A DNA stretch of 64,000 bases from Spiroplasma syrphidicola EA-1 (GCF_000400955.1 NC_021284.1:62001-126000), one strand, 5' to 3'; positions 47,916 through 59,905 are shown, counted from the stretch's first letter. Made by a program: numbers and translations. The notes: generated by a model not told the origin, from the sequence alone.

Positions 47916-48100
47916 TGCCTTGTTCTCTTTTGGGTTGATAATATTTAATACTTATTACTACAACTTAATTATAATACAAAAAAAATCGCAATTTTTCAAT
48001 TTAAAATATTTTTATTATTAGCAAGAACGATATCTTTACAATTTCTGAAATTTAGATATAATAAAATAGGTAAAAATAATTACCTAATTAAATTAAATAT

Positions 48101-48177
48101 GGCGGTTGTGGCGAAGTGGTTAACGCACCGGATTGTGGCTCCGGCACTCGTGGGTTCAAGCCCCATCAGCCGCCCCA
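48101..48177 (+). tRNA. tRNA-His (anticodon GTG)
   Basis: 77 bases including an encoded extra 5' G (position -1, characteristic of tRNA-His) and the 3' CCA. Anticodon stem CCGGA/TCCGG encloses TTGTGGC with anticodon GTG; T-arm GTGGGTTCAAGCCCCAT; D-arm GCGAAGTGGTTAACGC. All four arms pair. Confidence 0.97.
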
Positions 48178-48189
48178 TTTATTGAAAAT

Positions 48190-48225
48190 TAAGCTGTACT
48201 TTTTGAAAAAAGTACTTTTTTTATT
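48190..48225 (+). terminator. Terminator after tRNA-His
   Basis: GTACTTTTT pairs with AAAAAGTAC around TGAA, then T7. The remaining gap to 48417 shows a TATAAT at 48269-48274 and no gene. Confidence 0.75.
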
Positions 48226-48417
48226 TTTAAATTAGGGATTTGACTATTTACATACAGAATTTGCTTGATATAATTATAGAGATAGTGTAATAAAAATATC
48301 ATTTTAATTAAAACTATATTTAGAATTAAGAATTACTATTTGTTTTAAACTAATTTTGTTTCGTGGATTTTATATTTTACAAGAGAATAGAATATTGAAT
48401 AATAAGGGAGGATTTTT

Positions 48418-48963
48418 ATGATGGAAACATTAAAAATCGGTGATGTCGTATTAGTACATGCTTATAAACACAATGGGGCGATTTATCGTAGCTGAGATGC
48501 TGCTATTGTTTTAGAATTAAATTCAGATTATTTAGTTTTGGTAAATGAAGACGTAACAGTAACCGAATTAAATGGTCGAAAATGAAAAACAAATGAACCA
48601 GCAATTTGAATTTTTAATCGAAAAAATTGAAGTAACATCATTTGTATGTTTAAAGAAACAGGCCTAAATTATTACTGTAATATTGCTTCACCATTTATTA
48701 TGGAAGGCAAAACAATTAAATATATTGATTATGACTTAGATATTAAAGTGTTTTCAGATGGGGCTTATAAAATTCTTGATTTAAAAGAATTCAATCGTAA
48801 TCGGATTATGTGAAAATATAGTCAAGATATTATAAACATGATTTGATCAGAGGTTGATAATTTAAAAAATCAAATTAAAAATAAAGCCTTTATTTTTTCG
48901 CACGATCGTGCCGAAGCTTTTTGAGATCAATATTTGGAATGAAAAGAAAATAATCAAAAATAG
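48418..48963 (+). CDS. Nucleoside tri/diphosphate phosphatase, DUF402 (Ntdp) family
   Basis: 181 residues (182 codons with the second Met at 48421 also possible), after AGGGAGGA. YKHNGAIYRSW, LNGRKWKTNEPAIW and KETGLNYYCNIASPF followed by YIDYDLDIKVF match the DUF402 barrel family, whose Gram-positive members hydrolyse nucleoside tri- and diphosphates with a metal held by the acidic YDLD segment. Many Trp codons are TGA, which hides the gene in the standard code. Confidence 0.88.
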
Positions 48964-49026
48964 ATTTTATTAATCAACATTTTATCGGTATAATATTATT
49001 AATTGTATGAAAAGAGGAAAAATATT

Positions 49027-50433
49027 ATGCTAAAATTTGATTTTAAAAAAAATTTTTTATGGGGTAGTGCTTTTTCAGGGCCCCAAACAGAAGGTGCTTT
49101 TTTTGAAGATGGTAAAGCATCATCAAACTGAGATTATTGATTCAAAAAAGAAAAATACCGTTTTTTTAATGAACAACCATGTCGTAATGATTTTTATCAT
49201 CGCTATGAAGAAGACATTTTGATTGCTAAAAATCTAAACTTTAATTCGCTTCGAACATCAATTCAATGAAGCCGTTTAATTCCTGACGGGAAAACAGTTA
49301 ACCCGAAAGGGGTAGAGTTTTATAATAATGTTATTAATACAATGCTTGCCAATAATATTAAACCAATTATAAATTTATTCCATTTTGATATGCCAACATG
49401 AGCCCAAGAAAATGGGGGTTGATTATCATTAGAAGTTGTTGACGCCTTTACTTTTTTTGCCAAAACTTGTTTTGAATTATTTGGTGATCGTGTTGAAATG
49501 TTTACAACTTTTAATGAACCAATTGTTGTTGTGGAAGGAAGTTATTGATATGACTGACATATCCCAAACGAAATTAGTATGCAAGATGGGATGCAAGCCC
49601 AATGAAATATTTTAATTGCCCACTTACGAGCAGTAAAAGCTTATCGGGAATTAAAATTAGATCGACAAATCGGATGTTTGTTAAATATTTCCCCATCAAT
49701 TGCGCGTAGTAAAAATCCTGCCGACCAAGAAGCCGCTTATTATCATGATTTATTTACCTTAAATTGTTTTTTAGACCCAATGGTTAAAAATACTTATCCT
49801 GAAGACTTAATTAAGTTAGCAAAAAAACATAATTTTATGTGAACAATTAATCCCGGTGATGAAGCTTTAATTGCTGATGAAAGTTTACGAGTTGATTTTT
49901 TAGGATTAAACTATTATCAACCAGCTCGTGTTAAATGTTTAGATTATCTTCCTAATTTTGCGAATGGCGCAATTACTCCCCATTATTTTTATCAACCTTA
50001 TGATATGCCAGGGCGAAAAATTAATCCATACCGAGGATGAGAAATTTTCCCAAAAGGAATTTATTTAGCGTTAATGAATTTAAAAAATAATTACAATAAT
50101 ATTCCAGTCTACATTTCAGAAAATGGCATGGGAGTCGAAAATGAAGAACGTTTTATTAAAGATGGTGTTATTGACGACCAATATCGTATTAATTTTGTGA
50201 AAGAACATTTAGCTTGAATGCAAAAAGCTATTAGTGAAGGAGCAAATTGTTTTGGCTATCATAGTTGAGCATATATTGATAATTGATCATGAATGAATGC
50301 CTATAAAAATCGTTATGGTTTTGTTCAATTAGACTTAGATAATAATGGGCAACGAGTATTAAAAAAATCAGCTGAATTTATCCAAACAACAATTGCAAAT
50401 CAAGCAATTAATTATGATGAAGAATTAATTTAG
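49027..50433 (+). CDS. 6-phospho-beta-glucosidase, GH1 (copy 1)
   Basis: 468 residues. [16 protein letters not shown] opens the TIM barrel; the acid/base Glu is in TTFNEPIVV and the nucleophile Glu in [10 protein letters not shown]1 members beside a lactose/cellobiose PTS cleave the 6-phosphorylated disaccharide delivered by it. RBS AGAGG. The next gene begins 7 bases downstream. Exact sugar unknown. Confidence 0.92.
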
Positions 50434-50440
50434 GTAGTCT

Positions 50441-51055
50441 ATGAAAATAACAGATCCAGCACAAATTGCTAACTTAAAACAAGAATATCAGGAAAAATAT
50501 CAGGAGTTTAATGCTCCAAAATATAATTCAAAATTAAGTGAATCATCACGAATTTTAAAAATTATTCGAGTTAAAAAATTTAAAACTCCGTTACCCGAAA
50601 CATTTGAAGCTTTATTAACGATGTTATCAAGAGATATGCATGCTAATTTAAAATATCAAGACTTAGCAGATGATACTTTTTATCGGGCTGGGGGCAAAGA
50701 CCAAAAACGAATTATGCACCTAGGGCATTTTCGCGAAAATGAAGAAGTAATGTTAGAATGATTTACTCCCGAGGCTTGAATTACGAAAACATTTAAATTT
50801 CAAGCAAAAAACAAGGGGCAAAAAACAAAATTAGTTTATTTTGTTATTATAAAAAGCCGTAAAGCAAAAGCTGGTTATTTAGAACAAATTATGCGTAATA
50901 ATTATATTAAAGCTGAAAATATTCGCTTTGATATCCAAATGTGAGAGTTAATGCGAAAATTGGGATTACTAAAACATCTTAGCGAAGAAAAATATCACTA
51001 TCAGTTAAGTAAAATGCAATTACGGTTATCAAAGGTTAGAACTTTTAGCAAATAA
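50441..51055 (+). CDS. Unknown protein, possibly DUF3284-like
   Basis: 204 residues, directly after the GH1 gene. IIRVKKFKTPLPETFEALLTML followed by EVMLEWFTPEAWITKTFKF is the helix-plus-strand layout of SRPBCC-like domains, and DUF3284 proteins of this kind are often found with beta-glucoside PTS genes. The last ~60 residues are basic. The match is by pattern; no catalytic residues to name. Confidence 0.5.
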
Positions 51056-51065
51056 AAGTTCTTTT

Positions 51066-51263
51066 TTATTGGAAAAGAAAAAACGATAAAATGATAATAA
51101 TTATCGTAATAACAAGACAGCTAATCCCACTAATTAAAAGGATTAGTTTTTTTGAATTTAAATAGCGGTGAAAGTTTTTTTCAATTGTGCGAATTGTAAT
51201 TCAAATTAAACAAAAAATGACAACGGGGATTAAAGCAAAATAGATAAAAAATGATGGAGTCAT
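51066..51263 (-). CDS. Small two-helix membrane protein, copy 1
   Basis: 65 residues on the minus strand, start at 51263 after AAAGGATTG. Two membrane helices (FFIYFALIPVVIFCLIWI and LILLISGISCLVITIIIIIL) are joined by a basic loop RTIEKNFHRYLNSKK. A similar 65-residue protein is encoded, also on the minus strand, at 53923-54120 on the other side of the PTS IIB-IIC pair. Confidence 0.6.
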
Positions 51264-51473
51264 AACAATCCTTTCTGGAGGTTAATAATATTTGCTTTAA
51301 GTATATCATTATTAGGAAAGAACTAGGAAAATTCTTGCCAAAAAGAGATATTTTTCCATTTTTTTGGTAAATATTAGAATATTAATTGTAATTGGCCTGA
51401 TTATCTTGTAAAATATTTCTATAAAATTGGAATATTTTAGCAATTTTATATTAATTTTAAAGTGAGGAATATT
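51264..51473 (+). promoter_or_regulatory. Regulatory gap before the PTS genes
   Basis: 210 bases without a gene. Several imperfect AATATT-rich inverted repeats occur (for example ATATTAGAATATT near 51369-51381 and AATATTTCTATAAAATTGGAATATT at 51411-51435), which could be operator sites. A TTGTAAAAT box at 51407 may be a -10. A regulator gene is not next to it. Confidence 0.4.
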
Positions 51474-51773
51474 ATGAAAAAGAAAATCTTATTAGTTTGT
51501 TCAGCCGGGATGAGTACATCAATTTTAATGAAAAAAATGACTGATGCTGCCCAGTTGATGAATATTGATGTTGAAATTGAAGCCAAAGCAATGGCTGAAG
51601 CTCAACAAGTTTTAAAAGACTGAGATGTTATTTTATTAGGACCGCAAGTAAAGTTTCTTGAAGCAAATTTTAAAACACTGACTGATAAACCAGTTGCGGT
51701 TATAACTGCTAATATTTATGCGTTAGGGAAAGGGAAAGAAGCTTTAGAGTTAGCCTTGAATTTAATTAAGTAA
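51474..51773 (+). CDS. PTS lactose/cellobiose-type EIIB
   Basis: 99 residues. The phosphorylated Cys9 lies in LLVCSAGMSTSIL, the normal IIB P-loop, and ILLGPQVKF is the second conserved segment. It passes phosphate from IIA (57704) to the sugar bound by IIC (51800). Start after GTGAGGAA. Confidence 0.93.
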
Positions 51774-51799
51774 ATTACAGGAAGGAATAAATTATAGAC

Positions 51800-53851
51800 A
51801 TGGATAATGAAAAAGGAAAGTTTAAAGCCGAAAAAGAACATAAAATGTCAAAAGGCTTTAAGACATGGTGAGACAATAAAGCGCTACCAGTAATGTCAAA
51901 ACTTGGTAATCAACGTCACTTATCAGCAATTCGTGATTCATTTGGAACAATGATTCCGTTAATTATTGCTGGGGGGTTAGGATTACTAATTGATGCAATT
52001 ATTTTTGGTGGAGCTGGATCAGGGAAAATCTCATTGCTAGGCTTATTTGCTCGTGCTGCTGGATATGCCTGAGATGATATTGGACCTTTATTTAATAATT
52101 TAGAAACTAGTTGAGGAAAAGCTTCACAAATTGGAGCCTTAGCTTTTGGTCAAATTCAAATTGCCACAATTGGGGCAATGTCATTGTATTTTGCTTTTTT
52201 GCTAGGATATTTTCTAGCCTTATCACGCAATTATAAAAATCCAACCATTGCTGGATTAGCATCATTTGCTGGGTTTATTATTGCTAGCATGGGCCAAGTG
52301 TCATTCTTCATGGATGCAAAAGGGTTATTTGCTGCTTTAGTGGTTGGAATCATTACAACCGAATTATTTGTTTGATTTGGGAATATGAAAAAATTGGAAA
52401 TTAAATTACCAGATGGAGTTCCCCCTGCAGTTGGAAAATCCTTTGCCGTCTTTTTACCAATGACATTTACATTAGGGATTGTGGCGGTATTAAACATAAT
52501 TGTTTTAGCCCCAGCAATCGCTCGTCCTGACTGAGGATGAGAAATTGAGTCTTGGAATACGCTAGTTTCAAATAAAAACTTATGGTCATCAGCAGTTGGG
52601 GATAATGTTAAATTAAAAACATTTGCTGACTTTTTATACCAAACATATCATTTAGAGTTATTTGCTCGTGATATAACTGGGGCTTGAGATTTTACTCAAA
52701 CCGGAGCAGATTGAGCTGGAATTTTTGGAACAGCAACAATTGGCCAAATTGAAGGTTTGATGAACAGTGGTTTTGGGTCAGGTAATGAAGCCGCAATGAA
52801 AGAATGATTTAATAACTTAACAACAACAATGACAGGAAAAGGAACAAATGCCTTTGGACAATTCCTATTATCATTGAATGGTCAAACAATTAGTGGTAAT
52901 AAAGGGATTGATTCAATAGTTGCAAATTTCTTCTTCTCAACAAATGGAAATGGGGAAGCCTTTCTAACTGTTGCTGAACGTTATGCAACCGTACCAATTG
53001 GTAGTTCAGCCTTTGGAATTGGCGCTGCTATTTATCGTTTCTTTACTTCATGATTTATTGGTTTTGCAACAGGGAATGGAGGATTAGGATTAGCAGTTGC
53101 TTATGCCTTCTTTATCTCATTCTTCTGATTCTTTGGAATTCATGGTTCAAATATTATGGGAGCCATTTTCGAACCAATTTGATGAATGATTATGGGAGTT
53201 AATACAGCCTTGATTTCATCAGGACTACCAGCAAGAACTAATTTAAATGATCAATTAGGAATCTTTGGAAAACCGTTCTTTGATATTTATATGAATATTG
53301 GTGGTTCGGGAGCAACTTTGGGATTATTAATTATGGTATTAGTTTTATCAAAACGCCGTGAATTAAAAGAAGTTTCAAAATATGCTCTTCCGGCAGGATG
53401 TTTTAATATTAATGAGCCAGTTATCTTTGGTTTCCCAATCGTTTTAAATCCGACTTATTTTGCCCCATTTATTTTATCGCCATTATTAGCAATGCTAATT
53501 GGATGATTAGCAACAGGACCAATGCATATTGTTAATGTTGTTTATGTAACTGTACCATGGACTACACCTTGAATTATTGGCTCGGTTTTAGCAACCGTTG
53601 ACCCAATGGCGATTCTTATTGCCTTAATTTGTTTTGTGGTTTCCACAGCAGTTTGAATTCCTTTCATTCTCTTGGATAATTCTCTTTACTTCCGTAAATT
53701 GAAAAAAACTAACCCTGCTGAATATGAAGAAGAAATGCGTTATTTAAAAGATAAAGCATATCGTAATTCTGTAAAAGAAAAAGCAAAAGCTGAAAAAGCT
53801 GCGGCAAAAGCAGAATTAAAAGCTCTTCATGATGCAAAAAAACAAAAATAA
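51800..53851 (+). CDS. PTS lactose/cellobiose-type EIIC permease
   Basis: 683 residues, much longer than the usual ~430. It keeps the membrane core (RDSFGTMIPLIIAGGLG near 45-61; FFGIHGSNIMGAIFEPIW and GCFNINEPVIFGFPIVLNP later) that binds and moves the disaccharide. The extra length is a ~150-residue hydrophilic insert (about 245-400, with KEWFNNLTTTMTGKGTN) and a Lys/Ala-rich tail of ~50 residues. Trp is nearly always TGA. Substrate not fixed. Confidence 0.92.
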
Positions 53852-53855
53852 GGAT

Positions 53856-53904
53856 TAATAAAAAAATTACCTTATGTTAAGTTAATAACGTAAGGTAATT
53901 TTTA
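53856..53904 (+). terminator. Terminator after EIIC
   Basis: AAATTACCTTA pairs with TAAGGTAATTT around a ~20-base loop, followed by T-rich sequence. Confidence 0.65.
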
Positions 53905-53922
53905 ATAATATATTAACTTTGC

Positions 53923-54120
53923 TTAAAAAACAGTTAAAGCGACAATGATTAGAACTGTAAAAACGGTAAAACCAACCGCTGAACTAATGATTAACGCTAA
54001 ACGATGTCAAGGGGCAAAACGCTGTAAAACCTTATCACGGAAACGAACAATTGTTCATACTACAAAAGGGATTAAGAAAAAAATAACAGCGATTGTTATA
54101 ATTAATGTTTGTGTTGTCAT
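53923..54120 (-). CDS. Small two-helix membrane protein, copy 2
   Basis: 65 residues on the minus strand, start at 54120 after GGTGAAGAA. Helices TLIITIAVIFFLIPFVVW and LALIISSAVGFTVFTVLIIV flank RFRDKVLQRFAPWHR. Length, order and charge match the protein at 51066-51263, so they are paralogues placed at either end of the IIB-IIC unit. Trp codons are TGA. Confidence 0.62.
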
Positions 54121-54178
54121 TTCTTCACCTACCATTTCTATAATTATAGCAAAATAGATAATAAAGGGAGGAATTTCC

Positions 54179-55669
54179 ATGAAATTAGAGAAAGATTTTA
54201 TTTTTGCCGCTTCAACAAATGCGTTTCAAATTGAAGGAGCCCGAAATCTTGGGGGACGAACAGATTCGATTTGAGATGAATTTACAAAACGCTGTTTTCA
54301 TATTCCCCCAATTGGTAAAAATGAGCGGGAAATTAATTCAATTGCTGTTAGCGCGGATTTTTATCATAAATATCAAACTGATATTCGGATTATGAAACGG
54401 TTGGGATTAAATGGATTAGTTTATAATATTGACTGAACAAGAATCTTTTCCAAAAACAGTCAAGAAATCAATTGAGAAGGGATTAAGTTTTATGATGATG
54501 TTTTTGCCACATTACAAGCAAATAATATTAAACCAATTCCAATTTTATTTCACTGGGATACCCCAATGTGAGCAGAGATACAAGGGGGATTTGAAAATCG
54601 TAAAATTTTAGAATGATTTCAAAGTTATGTTGCAACAGTCTTTAAATACTTAGGGAAATATAGTGATATTTGATTTGTAAATGATGAAAATTCAACTTTT
54701 ACCCTTGATGGTTATTTGGGAGATTATTTACCCCCAGCAAAAAATAGTAAAGAGGGTTTTGCTCGGGCGATTCACCATTTGAATCTTTGTGCAGCAATAG
54801 CAAAAATTGAATTTGAAAAAGCAAAACTAGCAGGTGATATTAACCCGGCAGCTTTATTGGGAATTGACCATGATTGATCACCAGGAATCCCATATCGGAT
54901 TGAAGATGCAAAGGCTTGCCAAGAATATAACCTTTGGTTTAAGAATTTTTTCCTTGATCCAAATTTAAAAGGAACTTATCCCGCAGTATTTGATGATTGA
55001 TTAGAAACAGAAGGACTAACTGATGTTATTCAACCAGGGGATATGGCGCTGCTAAAAAATAATTGCTTAGATTTAATTGGCTGAAATTATTATCGTCCAG
55101 CTTATATTGCTTGTGATGATTATCAAGAAAAACCAGGAGAAATGCAGATTGCTAGTCGGACATTTTTTGTTAAAGGTTTTAAACAAGTCTTTCCAAAGAA
55201 TAATGTTCGCTATACAAGTTGAAATTGAATTATTGACCCGACAATGCTATTACCAGGAGCCCAACAATTATGAGGGGAATATCAAAAACCGTTGATGATT
55301 GTGGAAAATGGTCTAGGAGCTTTTGATGATAAAAGGGGGGACTTAATCTTAGACTATAATCGGGCCGAATATTTAAGTATCCATTTTGCAGAAGTAAAAA
55401 AAGCAATTGCCCAGGGTGTTAATTTTATTGGCTATTCATTATGAACTTATTGTGATATTTTTTCGCCAAGTGGGGGGTATCGCAAAGATTATGGTTTAGT
55501 AGCAGTTGATTTTAATAGTCCAATTAAAACTCGAACCCCAAAATTATCTTATGTATGATATCAACGCTTAATTAGTAGTGGGGGTGAAAATTTAACCCAT
55601 GATGATCATGATATGTTAGAAGGATTATTAAAGGGGGAATTATCAACATGAGATTTTTGGTATCAGTAA
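54179..55669 (+). CDS. GH1 glycosidase (copy 2), altered acid/base motif
   Basis: 496 residues, AAGGGAGG upstream. [25 protein letters not shown] and the nucleophile segment MIVENGLGA are GH1. Where the acid/base motif TFNEP is expected the sequence reads WFVNDENS, so the Glu-Pro is changed to Glu-Asn; the Glu may still be in place. Likely acts on a phosphorylated disaccharide, perhaps a different one from copy 1. Next gene is 13 bases downstream. Confidence 0.87.
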
Positions 55670-55682
55670 GGAGTCAAAGCAA

Positions 55683-56735
55683 ATGCGCATAGTATGTATT
55701 GGAGCTGGCCGAATTGTTCAATGGTTTTGTGAGGATTTAGCCTTTAGTAAATATCGCGACAAAATTAAGTTGCATGGGATTTATAATCGGACAAAAAACA
55801 AAGCAGAAATTTATCAGCAAAAGTATCAGTTTGAAATTGTTTATGATGATTTAGCCGCAGTAATTGCCGATAAAAGGAATTACGATTTAGTATATGTTGG
55901 AACTAGTGATGCAACGCACTATCAAATTGTGAAATTATTATTGTCTGCTCAAATCGCGGTTTTTTGTGAAAAACCGTTAGCTTTAAGTTATGATGAGGCC
56001 AAAGAATTATATCAAATCGCCCAAGAGCAACAAGTTCTCTTATTCGATGGAATAAAAACTGGGTTTTCGCCAGCTTATCAGGAAATGAAAAAAGACATTG
56101 CAGCAGGATTAATTGGGCAAGTACAATATTTGCGAGCTAGTCATGCCAAGATTTCTACAAGTGGTCGAATTCCTAACCCTAAAAAAGATGATCAAAACTT
56201 TGTTGGACTCCATCTTGCTGGAGGGGTTTATGCTTTATTTATTGGTCTTGATATTTTAGGTCCAATTACAACAACAAGACATCTAAATAATTCTTATCCA
56301 AATCACAGGGCAATTTCCACTTCCGTTTTAACTAACCGCCATCAAAATAATGGGATTTCAACAATCATTGCCAGTGATAGTTTAACAAGTGACTTATCGG
56401 CAGAAATTCTGGGAACAAAGGGTTACATTAAATTGGGTGGTAATTTAGCCAAATATAATCAAGATTACCAAAAAGATTCTTGCCATATGGCCTATACTTA
56501 CGAAGTATATGACAATAATGGTAACCTTTTGAAAAATGTTGATCTGCCATTAACAACAAAAGGGGAAGGACTTTTTTTAGAAATTAATCATCTGTATGAA
56601 TTATGAAATAACAAACAATTAACTTCCCCAATTGTCTCTCCAGAAATTTCATTATCAATAATAGAGATTTTAGCAAAAACAAATAATACAAATGATTATG
56701 AAGTAATTGCTATTAAAGGAGGAAAAGATGAATAA
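55683..56735 (+). CDS. Gfo/Idh/MocA family oxidoreductase
   Basis: 350 residues. The Rossmann start IVCIGAGRIVQWF, VGTSDATHYQIVKLLL and the signature CEKPLAL are typical NAD(P)-binding features, followed by the C-terminal beta-sheet substrate domain. Family members oxidise or epimerise sugars. It overlaps the ROK kinase gene by 8 bases, so they are translated together. Likely modifies a sugar released by the GH1 enzymes. Confidence 0.9.
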
Positions 56736-57681
56736 AATTTTAGTAATTGATTTAGGAGGAACTTCAGCCAAATGTGCGGTCTTTGCCGACAATAAGGAAA
56801 TGTTGTTAGAATTTAAAGTTAAAACTGATATTACAAATATTTTGCCTAATTTAAAAACAGCAATTAATGAGCAATTAACAACCCATCAGATGTTATGAAG
56901 TGAAATTAGGGCAATTGGTTTTGCCTTACCTGGTTTTTTAGATGATAAAACTGGTGTTGTAACACTAGCTAGTAATTTAGGCTGAAAGGATTTTCCAATT
57001 CGCCAAGAAGCACAAGCCCTTTTTCAAAAACAAATTTTTATTATTAATGATGCTAATGCTGCAGCGTTAGGGGAATTTTGAAATAACAGTGATCAAACCA
57101 TTCATTCTTTAGCGTTATATACCTTAGGAACAGGGATTGGGGGAGGATTAATTTTAAATGACCAACTATGAACAGGTGCAACTGGTTATGCGGGGGAATT
57201 TGGTCATGGGGGTAATTTTCAAAATCAATTTCCCTGTAGTTGTGGGTTAAAAAATTGTATTGAACCGCTTTCTTCGGCAACAGGATTAACAAAGTTAATT
57301 AATCGCAAAGCAAAAACTGCTCCAAATAGTTCGTTGGGGAAATTGGTTCAGCATCAACGCCATCCATTAGGGTTGGGAGATATTAAACCATTGTTAGAAA
57401 ACAATGACCAAGAAACGATTGCGGTTTTGGAACAGGGGTTAGAACCATTAGCCCAGCATATTGCGACTTTAATTTATGTTATTAACCCGGCCTTAATTAT
57501 TTTGGCCGGTGGGGTGACCAATTTAGGGCCAGAATTATTGGCAATTATTACGAGGTTGGTTCATCGTGCGACCGGGGAATTTTTATGAAAAACATTTGAA
57601 CTTAAAATCTCAGCTTTACAAGATAAAGCGGGAATGTACGGGGCAGCATATTATGCCTTTAAAAATTTAAATTTATTGTAA
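56728..57681 (+). CDS. ROK family sugar kinase
   Basis: 317 residues. ATP motif LVIDLGGTSAKCAVF, catalytic Asp in NDANAAALGEF, GTGIGGGLI, and the zinc motif GHGGNFQNQFPCSCGLKNC (CxCGxxxC-like, CSCGLKNC) define a ROK glucokinase, mannokinase or N-acetylhexosamine kinase. The latter fits a locus with a MupG-like enzyme. No HTH domain, so not a repressor. Confidence 0.92.
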
Positions 57682-57703
57682 AATGATATTAAGGAGTAAG
57701 AAA

Positions 57704-58036
57704 ATGGAAAAATTAAATTTTGAAGAAATCTCATTTGGGATTATTACATATGCAGGAATGGCAAAGTCAAATGCCCTAATTGCAATTACAACAGCAAAAA
57801 CAGGAAATATTACAGAAGCAGAAAAACTAATTACAGAAGCTGAAGAGCATATTATTACTGCCGAAAAAACACATATGAGTGTAATTCAACAAGAAGCCCA
57901 AGGAGTCAAACATCAAATCCCAGTCTTATTTATGCATGCAGAAGATCAAATGATGAGTGCCCAAATGGTTATTGAATTGGCAAAAGAATTTATCAGTTTA
58001 TACCAAATTTTAAAAACAAAAAATTTACTTGATTAA
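57704..58036 (+). CDS. PTS lactose/cellobiose-type EIIA
   Basis: 110 residues from the ATG at 57704 (AAGGAG just before; an upstream in-frame ATG at 57683 is too close to the kinase stop). The phosphorylated His78 lies in LFMHAEDQMMSA and the trimer-forming helices are typical. It supplies phosphate to the IIB at 51474. Confidence 0.93.
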   Translation: MEKLNFEEISFGIITYAGMAKSNALIAITTAKTGNITEAEKLITEAEEHIITAEKTHMSVIQQEAQGVKHQIPVLFMHAEDQMMSAQMVIELAKEFISLYQILKTKNLLD

Positions 58037-58048
58037 GGAGGAAATAAA

Positions 58049-59167
58049 ATGGCAATTGGAGTTAGTATTTATCCCCATTTATTAATTGGGCAAGAAAAAC
58101 AGTTAGAACAGTATTTATCAAAATGTGCTAATGCAGGGGTAAAAATTATTTTTACAACAATGATTAACTTTAAAAAAGATAATTTAGAATTAATTACTTT
58201 ATTTAAAAAAATGACCGCGGGGGCGAAGAAATTAGGGATTGTTGTATATGGTGATATTAATGGTGAAGTTTATGAAGAATTTGGTTTGGATAAAAATAAT
58301 CGCGAACAGTTAATGCATTTTTTCAAAGATGAGCTTGGTTTAGCTGGCTTGCGTTTTGATGATGGAATTGATGGGGTTGGGATTGCTAAACTATCTAATA
58401 ATCCAAATCAGTTTAAAATTATTTTAAATGCCGCTTCCCCATCAATGGAATTAGAATATTTAATTTCATTAGGGGCAAATAAAGATAATCTCCTTGCTTG
58501 CTGAAACTTTTATCCACAACGCTATACTGGGGTTGGGGTTGACTATTTTTTAGATAATCTTGACTATATTAAAAACAATGGCGTTAAAGTCCAAGCATTT
58601 GCTGCTTTGCAACGTGAGGATGCACAAGGACCCTGAAAGCATAATGATAAATTGCCAACGTTGGAACTTCATCGCGATGAGAGTTTGAATTTCCAAATTC
58701 GGCATTTAAAGGCCCTTGGGGTTGATGATATTATTATTTCAACGCAATTTTTAAATGAGGAAGAATTTAAAGAAGTTAAAAATCTTGATTTAACAAAATT
58801 ACACTTTAATTTATTACCTAATCAGAATTTAACTTTAGCAGAGTTAGAAATTTTAAATGACCAAACAGTCCATTTTGTTCGTCCTGATTTAGCTGAATTT
58901 GTCATTCGTAGTACTTTTTCGCGTTTAAAATACCAGGGGGTTAATATTATTCCTCAAAGTGAACAACCACAGTATTTTGAACCAGGAGATGTTTTAATTT
59001 TAAATGATAAAGCCCAAAATTATGCGGGGGAATTACAAATAGTGTTAAAACAAATTAAAAATGATGGAATTCGGAATTTAGTAGGGAAGTTATCACCAGT
59101 CGAAGGATATCTAATTGAAACTTTAGAACCAAATCAAGAGTTTGCGTTTAGTATCTTAGATAATTAG
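58049..59167 (+). CDS. MupG-like 6-phospho-glycosidase (DUF871)
   Basis: 372 residues, AAGGAGGAA upstream. Barrel segments IGVSIYPHLLIGQ, LAGLRFDDGIDG and ACWNFYPQRYTG, plus a smaller C-terminal domain with VRSTFSRLKYQG-like sequence, match the DUF871 family. Characterised members (MupG) split 6-phospho-N-acetylmuramyl-N-acetylglucosamine. The Asp pair in RFDDGIDG is the likely catalytic site. Member of the PTS operon. In a wall-less organism the peptidoglycan fragment would have to be scavenged, or the substrate differs. Confidence 0.85.
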
Positions 59168-59185
59168 GGTAATTTTAAAAAAGAT

Positions 59186-59215
59186 TTGATATTGCTAGGG
59201 CAAATGTGTTAAAAT
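59186..59215 (+). promoter_or_regulatory. Promoter of upp
   Basis: TTGATA at 59186-59191, an 18-base spacer and TAAAAT at 59210-59215; start of transcription near 59222, about 20 bases before the ATG. Confidence 0.6.
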
Positions 59216-59243
59216 CTAATAAATTTGAAGGAGTTAGAAGATA

Positions 59244-59867
<624 letters not shown>

Positions 59868-59876
59868 CATTTCTAA

Positions 59877-59905
59877 TTGAAAAAATCGCTTCAAAGGTGT
59901 AGAAT
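59877..59905 (+). promoter_or_regulatory. Possible promoter of the ATP synthase operon
   Basis: TTGAAA at 59877-59882, a 17-base spacer and TAGAAT at 59900-59905. If used, transcription would begin at about 59911-59913, almost on the first ATG, giving a leaderless or nearly leaderless message. AAAGGTG at 59893 would then be part of the promoter instead of a ribosome site. Confidence 0.5.

Noticed and set aside
53945-54157. Plus-strand frame of 70 codons
   Set aside because: It is the opposite-strand shadow of the small membrane protein at 53923-54120, which has a ribosome site and membrane helices.
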